This document shows, in pieces, positions 6,066 to 9,609 of a stretch of DNA of 9,609 nucleotides. Each line of letters opens with the position of its first letter. The first letter of the stretch is position 1. Under the pieces are notes generated by a model. That model did no database searches, was not told the DNA's origin, and was given only the letters and a program-made list of their open reading frames with translations. Made by a program: the position numbers and the translations under genes. The DNA comes from Nanobdellota archaeon (GTDB lineage Archaea > Nanobdellota > Nanobdellia > Woesearchaeales > JAHJBD01), in NCBI GenBank assembly GCA_018813725.1, contig JAHJBD010000009.1, positions 1 to 9,609 on the forward strand. Direction: 5' to 3'.

Positions 6066-6196
6066 TGAGCGGACAAAAATCAGTACAAGCCATAGAAGCA
6101 GAAGGAGCAAGCGCATGCCCAGAGTGCAGGTCAAAAGATATTGTCAAGAAAGACGATGAGATATACTGCAAGAAGTGCGGTTATGTGTTTGACTAG
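6065..6196 (+). CDS. 43-residue TFB/TFIIB-like zinc-ribbon protein
   Basis: The C-terminal 27 residues form a compact zinc ribbon: CPEC (Cys18, Cys21), a short acidic-basic strand, then CKKCG (Cys35, Cys38) followed by YVFD. Spacing and surrounding residues closely resemble the N-terminal ribbon of archaeal TFB, which contacts the RNA polymerase dock. The B-finger and cyclin-like core of TFB are absent, because a stop follows at once. The first 16 residues are polar and probably flexible. It could be a stand-alone adaptor or competitor at RNA polymerase, or an unrelated rubredoxin-like ribbon. It overlaps the preceding zinc-ribbon gene by one base, implying a dedicated two-gene unit. I do not know a named family. 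Confidence 0.83.
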   Translation: MSGQKSVQAIEAEGASACPECRSKDIVKKDDEIYCKKCGYVFD

Positions 6197-6233
6197 GCAT
6201 AAGTTTTTATTTCTTAGGTAGATTCTTAGATTC
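6197..6233 (+). promoter_or_regulatory. Probable promoter of the HEXXH protein gene
   Basis: An AT-rich box, AAGTTTTTATTTC, at about 6201-6213 has its centre roughly 26 bp upstream of the GTG at 6234. That is the spacing expected of an archaeal TATA box for a leaderless transcript. No Shine-Dalgarno precedes the GTG, which agrees with a leaderless start. Confidence 0.5.
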
Positions 6234-6914
6234 GTGGGATTAAACGAGATAATTGAAAGCCTGAATCTGGTTAGAGATATTGTAAAGTATGTTGTTATGC
6301 CAGATATGCCAGCTAAGGCAGAGGAAGGAGAGCTTGAAAAGAAGCTGTCAGGAGTTAAAGCTGATACTTCTGAGATTGTAAATGAGGTTTTGGTAAGCAT
6401 AGTAAGAAATAAATCTACTGAGTTTAAGCTTGAATTTACTAGAAAAAAAGAACAAGATAACGATGTTGTTATCAAATATCATGAGACAGATAGTGAGCAA
6501 AGGCTAGAGATCAAAGATCGTGATAAGAAATATTCTGTTGATATAACCAAAAAAAAGTCTGTTGTTGAGGATAAGCCTTATGAATTAAATATTCTTTATG
6601 AGAGCAAGGCTTGTGAAGAAAAATGGAGCATCAATTACAAGCTTAGAGACTATCCTTCTGAGCGTGATGAATCATTGCAAGACTTTACTGGTAAGGCAGA
6701 TAAAACACTGCACATAATCCCCAAGAATCTGATGGGTGGTGTTTTGGGTTTTACGTATCTTGGAGAAAATTTTATGGCACGAAGGGATGACCTGTTTGGT
6801 GATAAGGCGCTTATGGTTGATGTTCATGAAGCGATACACACACCTGACGAGTACGAGACTAGAGTTCTTACTGATTGGATGCTGGCTAAGCAGCCTATGA
6901 GATATAAGAAGTGA
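6234..6914 (+). CDS. Uncharacterised protein with HEXXH metalloprotease-type motif
   Basis: The 226-residue product is not a family I can name. Its C-terminal quarter contains VHEAIHTPDEYETR, with the zinc-protease signature HEAIH at 198-202. Nearby acidic residues Glu206 and Glu208 are possible third metal ligands. Before it, a GFTYLGENF-x2-RRDDL stretch (172-187) looks like the edge strand and loop that usually precede the active-site helix. The centre (about 60-140) alternates polar and hydrophobic residues as beta strands do and is rich in Lys, Glu and Asp. The N-terminal 25 residues are amphipathic, and I see no clear signal peptide or membrane helix, so it is probably cytoplasmic. The start is a GTG positioned for a leaderless transcript. 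The gene ends 3 bp from the convergent msrA stop. Protease activity is inferred from the motif alone. Confidence 0.85.
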   Translation: MGLNEIIESLNLVRDIVKYVVMPDMPAKAEEGELEKKLSGVKADTSEIVNEVLVSIVRNKSTEFKLEFTRKKEQDNDVVIKYHETDSEQRLEIKDRDKKYSVDITKKKSVVEDKPYELNILYESKACEEKWSINYKLRDYPSERDESLQDFTGKADKTLHIIPKNLMGGVLGFTYLGENFMARRDDLFGDKALMVDVHEAIHTPDEYETRVLTDWMLAKQPMRYKK

Positions 6915-6917
6915 GTT

Positions 6918-7370
6918 TTAGCAGACTTTCCCGTGTTTTACAAAATATTTCTGATGATACTCTTCAGCTTTCCAAAACTCTTTTGCAGGCAGTATATTTG
7001 TCGCTAGCTTTCCTAACTCCTTTTCTTTTACCTTAAATGAATCCTCTGCTTCTTTTTTTTGCTTGTCGTTATGATAGAATATCGTTGACATATACTGTTT
7101 GCCTTTATCCACACCCTGGCCATCAACTTGTGTCGGGTCGTGCATCTTCCAGAAAATTTCAAGCAGGTGTTTGTATTCCACTTTTTTTGGGTCGTATTCA
7201 ACCTGGCATACCTCTATATGGCCAGTCTTGTCAGTGCATACTTGCTCGTATTTTGGGTTTTTAACATCGCCGCCCATGTATCCTACTTCTGTCTTTGTCA
7301 CACCTTTGATTTGGTCAAACTCTGCCTGAACATGCCAAAAGCAGCCTGCACCGAATGTTGCTATTTCCAT
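6918..7370 (-). CDS. msrA: Peptide methionine-S-sulfoxide reductase MsrA
   Basis: MsrA reduces the S-epimer of methionine sulfoxide in proteins and free methionine, repairing oxidative damage in the cytoplasm. The catalytic motif GCFW (Cys10, residues 9-12) is followed by GYMGG (30-34), YEQVCTDKTGHIE (41-53), and FWKMHDPTQ...QG-x-D-x-G-x-QY (73-93), all family hallmarks. A terminal Cys150 is positioned as a resolving cysteine for thioredoxin-type recycling. At 150 residues it is the compact form, lacking the N- and C-terminal extensions of the E. coli enzyme. One deviation is Met94 where QYRS is usual. No MsrB is in the window. It is transcribed divergently from the methylthiotransferase and ends 3 bp from the HEXXH gene. 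Confidence 0.97.
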   Translation of the reverse strand: MEIATFGAGCFWHVQAEFDQIKGVTKTEVGYMGGDVKNPKYEQVCTDKTGHIEVCQVEYDPKKVEYKHLLEIFWKMHDPTQVDGQGVDKGKQYMSTIFYHNDKQKKEAEDSFKVKEKELGKLATNILPAKEFWKAEEYHQKYFVKHGKVC

Positions 7371-7437
7371 ATTGATTATCCTGGTTTAGGAGTTTATATA
7401 GATTACCTTTTTAAACATAAACATACTTTTTGGTGAT
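7371..7437. promoter_or_regulatory. Divergent promoter between msrA and the methylthiotransferase operon
   Basis: TTTATATAG, beginning at about 7393, is a good archaeal TATA box on the plus strand. It predicts a start near 7422 and a leader of about 16 nt, in which GGTGAT at 7432-7437 directly abuts ATG 7438. GGTGAT is an excellent match to the anti-Shine-Dalgarno but sits unusually close to the start codon. On the minus strand the same element reads CTATATAAA and predicts an almost leaderless msrA transcript starting near 7371, so one box may serve both genes. Confidence 0.55.
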
Positions 7438-8715
7438 ATGACAAAAGTATATCTACAAACTCATGGGTGCAGTACTAATCTGTCTGAATCAGAGGTAATG
7501 TCAGGACTTCTGCTTAAAGCTGGGTTTAATGTAACTTTAAGTCCTGAAGAAGCAGACGTAATCATCATCAATATATGTACTGTAAAGGGGGAAGAGGTGG
7601 GTATAAGGGATATACGTAAGCTTTCTGAGTATAAAAAACCGCTGGTTATCGCAGGCTGTGTCCCAAAATACATGTTAAAGAGCATAAGGGAGGTTAGTGG
7701 TGATGCATCAATAATCACTACCCATAACATTGAAAATATTGTTGAGATAGTTGAGGAAACACTTAATGGTAATTCTGTAGAGCTCATGGTGAATAAAAGC
7801 GATATAAAGATTGGTATGCCTCGTGTTAGGAGAAACAAGGTTATTGGGATTGTCCCAATCTCATCTGGATGTCTCGGTGATTGCTCTTACTGTTCTGTTA
7901 AATTGATCAAAGGGGCGCTTAAATCATACCCACAGGACATGATAGTCAGGGAAGTTCTTGATGCAGTAAACCAAGGCTGCAAAGAGATCTGGATAACCTC
8001 TCAAGATAACGGAGCATATGGCATGGAGGATAATGACAAAAGCCAATTGCCACAGCTTATGAAAGCCATACTAGGGATCAGGCAGGATTTCAAGGTCAGG
8101 ATAGGTATGATGAATCCAGAGCACCTTTGGCCTGTTATTGATGAGATGATTGAGATATACAAGAATCCAAGAGTGTTCAAATTTTTGCATATACCTGTCC
8201 AGTCTGGCAATGATGAGATACTTGAAAAGATGAACAGGAAGTATAATGTGATGCAGTTTGAGAGGATAATAGAGAGATTTAAGCAAGCCATCCCAAATAT
8301 TACAATATCTACTGATCTTATTGTGGGCTTTCCAGGTGAGACAGAGGAGCAGTTTAATGATTCTTTGAATTTGGTGAGGAAAATCATGCCAGGAGTGCTG
8401 AATATATCCAGGTTTCAGCCAAGACCAAGGACAAGGGCAGCGCACATGGAAGGTCAATTACATGGAAGAGACACTAAGGAAAGGTCAAGATTGGTTACTG
8501 ATATTTTTCAGAATATCTCAAGGATGAATAATGAAAGATGGCTTGGATGGAAGGGCGAGGTATTGATAGATGAGATTGGCAAGGATAACACTCTTATCGG
8601 GAGGAATTTTGCTTACAAGCCAGTCATAATCAGGTCAGTTGCAAAGCTTGGCGACAGAGTAAATGTAACTATTGAAGATATTTCAGTTTTTGACCTGCGA
8701 GGGAGAGTCATATGA
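7438..8715 (+). CDS. tRNA t6A37 methylthiotransferase (MtaB/CDKAL1 type)
   Basis: This radical-SAM enzyme adds a methylthio group to t6A at position 37 of ANN-decoding tRNAs (ms2t6A), aiding decoding fidelity. The 425-residue protein has the complete architecture. The N-terminal UPF0004 domain carries cluster cysteines Cys11 (HGCSTN), Cys47 (NICTVK) and Cys74 (AGCVPK). The radical-SAM core has CLGDCSYC (Cys145, Cys149, Cys152), and a C-terminal TRAM domain spans about residues 362-423. HIPVQSGND and DLIVGFPGETEEQF are typical of the family. The archaeal context and the GCSTN-type first motif point to the t6A-specific MtaB branch rather than MiaB, but this is an assignment from pattern. It heads an operon: its stop overlaps the next start as ATGA, and GGTGAT immediately precedes its own ATG. 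Confidence 0.95.
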   Translation: MTKVYLQTHGCSTNLSESEVMSGLLLKAGFNVTLSPEEADVIIINICTVKGEEVGIRDIRKLSEYKKPLVIAGCVPKYMLKSIREVSGDASIITTHNIENIVEIVEETLNGNSVELMVNKSDIKIGMPRVRRNKVIGIVPISSGCLGDCSYCSVKLIKGALKSYPQDMIVREVLDAVNQGCKEIWITSQDNGAYGMEDNDKSQLPQLMKAILGIRQDFKVRIGMMNPEHLWPVIDEMIEIYKNPRVFKFLHIPVQSGNDEILEKMNRKYNVMQFERIIERFKQAIPNITISTDLIVGFPGETEEQFNDSLNLVRKIMPGVLNISRFQPRPRTRAAHMEGQLHGRDTKERSRLVTDIFQNISRMNNERWLGWKGEVLIDEIGKDNTLIGRNFAYKPVIIRSVAKLGDRVNVTIEDISVFDLRGRVI

Positions 8716-9074
8716 GTGATGATGCTGTATTTGATGAATGCTTTTCATTGATAGGCAGGTTAGCTCTTGCGGAAGATGCAAAAAATTTAGGCGGTGTCTT
8801 GACTTATTATAATAGGTTGGTCCATCTTAAGGATCAAGTTCAGCCTGGATTGATAAGGTCAGAACTTGAAAAAGCAATCGCTGCAACAGTGCCTATATTT
8901 GATGATATCTATCATTCGCTGCAGGAACAATTTCATGCTAGATCAGATAATCCTAAGCCAAAACAACATGAGATTGCTGAGTATGTTCACAGAGGTATGG
9001 CAATCTTGGTAAAATGGTTTCCTGATAATGCTGACTATAAGTCCCTTTGTGAAGAAGCAAGGAAAGCAATATGA
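8712..9074 (+). CDS. Uncharacterised 120-residue helical protein
   Basis: I do not recognise this protein. It is 120 residues long, appears all-helical, and lacks a signal peptide, membrane segment or repeated motif. Its two cysteines (in FDECF and SLCEEA) are far apart and do not form a metal site. Residues about 74-86 (HARSDNPKPKQHE) look like a loop separating a longer N-terminal helical part from a shorter one ending in an amphipathic helix (YKSLCEEARKAI). Its ATG overlaps the methylthiotransferase stop (ATGA) and its TGA overlaps the glycosyltransferase ATG (ATGA). It is therefore translated between the two and probably made in proportion to them. A TPR-like or adaptor role for the downstream glycosyltransferase is possible, but there is no motif to support it. 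Confidence 0.82.
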   Translation: MSDDAVFDECFSLIGRLALAEDAKNLGGVLTYYNRLVHLKDQVQPGLIRSELEKAIAATVPIFDDIYHSLQEQFHARSDNPKPKQHEIAEYVHRGMAILVKWFPDNADYKSLCEEARKAI

Positions 9075-9609
9075 TTTCGTTATGCCTAATAGTCAGAGAT
9101 GAGGCAGAAATTCTTAGGTCATTTTTAGATAAGGTCAAGGGATACGTTGATGAGATAATCATTGTTGATACTGGGTCAAAAGATAATACTAAAGGGATAG
9201 CAAGAGAATTTACATCAAAAGTGTTTGGGTTCCATTGGTGTGATGATTTTTCTGCTGCAAGAAATTTTTCCATATCAAAAGCAAGCTGTGATTGGATATT
9301 GGCCTTGGATGCTGACGAGGTCATCTCTCAGGAAGATCTGGGCAAGATCAGGGAGATCGTCAAGAAGGGTGAATTCATGGGTTATAGATTGATCCAAGAG
9401 ACATATCATAATGATAAACTAGTGTCGACTCGTGGTATCTGCAGGATATTTAAGAATCATCTGGGGATAAAATTTGTCTATCCTATCCATGAGACAGTAA
9501 GAGGATCAATAATTGCTCTTGGAGGCAAGATAGGCAAAACAGGTATTATTATCAAGAACAATTCTGAATTCTCTAATCAGAAAGATGATTACTATATATC
9601 CTTGATCAA
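9071..9609 (+). CDS. Family 2 glycosyltransferase, C-terminus outside window
   Basis: The first 179 codons of a GT-A fold glycosyltransferase are present. It opens with MISLCLIVRDEAE, the typical first strand. IIIVDTGSKDNT (30-40) is the nucleotide-binding loop, with Asp33. DDFSAARN (58-65) and WILALDADE (75-83) follow, and Asp80-x-Asp82 is the DXD metal/nucleotide-sugar site. PIHETV, near residue 140, matches the acceptor-side HE motif of the subgroup often fused to TPR repeats. Such enzymes move sugars from activated donors to proteins, lipids or glycans at the cytoplasmic membrane face; donor and acceptor here are unknown. The start is fixed by the ATGA overlap with the preceding gene. The coding region runs off the window with no stop. 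Confidence 0.94.
   Translation, partial: MISLCLIVRDEAEILRSFLDKVKGYVDEIIIVDTGSKDNTKGIAREFTSKVFGFHWCDDFSAARNFSISKASCDWILALDADEVISQEDLGKIREIVKKGEFMGYRLIQETYHNDKLVSTRGICRIFKNHLGIKFVYPIHETVRGSIIALGGKIGKTGIIIKNNSEFSNQKDDYYISLI

Noticed and set aside
7037..7436. Several plus-strand frames opposite msrA
   Set aside because: The minus-strand msrA motifs fully explain the region. The plus frames overlap one another and show no coherent protein.
8953..9324. Minus-strand frame opposite the 120-residue gene and the glycosyltransferase
   Set aside because: It is antisense to a clear GT2 N-terminus with its DXD motif and overlaps the ATGA junction. No independent evidence supports it.

Overview
The window looks like an AT-rich, gene-dense archaeal chromosome segment, most plausibly from a small-genome DPANN lineage such as Woesearchaeota (inference). 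Supporting signs are TTTATA/TATATA boxes about 26 bp upstream of likely transcript starts, leaderless or GGTG-led starts, an archaeal-type t6A methylthiotransferase, very small zinc-ribbon genes, and convergent gene pairs that overlap or nearly touch. The unusual element for an archaeon is an IspH (LytB) homologue, because archaea normally make isoprenoids by the mevalonate route.

Layout: (1) 1-2462, minus: the first 820 codons of a large, Lys/Glu-rich helical protein, open at the window edge. It has a poly-proline N-terminus, two copies of a 101-residue helical module, and a block of 29-residue repeats between them. (2) 2463-2537: compact divergent promoter. (3) 2538-3911, plus: phosphohexomutase, whose 3' end overlaps the next gene by 14 bp. 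(4) 5570-3898, minus: a two-gene operon, a membrane-anchored DUF116 protein followed by IspH, coupled by an ATGA overlap. (5) 5571-5927: a divergent intergenic region holding five hairpins, four identical at 54-bp spacing and a fifth with compensated arm changes that touches a TATA box. (6) 5928-6196, plus: two tiny coupled zinc-ribbon genes, the second resembling the isolated N-terminal ribbon of TFB. (7) 6234-6914, plus: an unassigned protein with an HEAIH metalloprotease-type motif. (8) 7370-6918, minus: MsrA. (9) 7438-9609, plus: a coupled operon of tRNA t6A37 methylthiotransferase, an unrecognised 120-residue protein and a family 2 glycosyltransferase that runs off the window.

The genes do not form one pathway. 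Two Fe-S enzymes (IspH and the methylthiotransferase) suggest a low-oxygen or redox-aware physiology, and MsrA provides oxidant repair. The mutase and the glycosyltransferase fit surface glycan production. The least explained elements are the hairpin array, the coiled-coil protein with its duplicated module, the altered IspH and DUF116 proteins, and the tiny zinc-ribbon pair.
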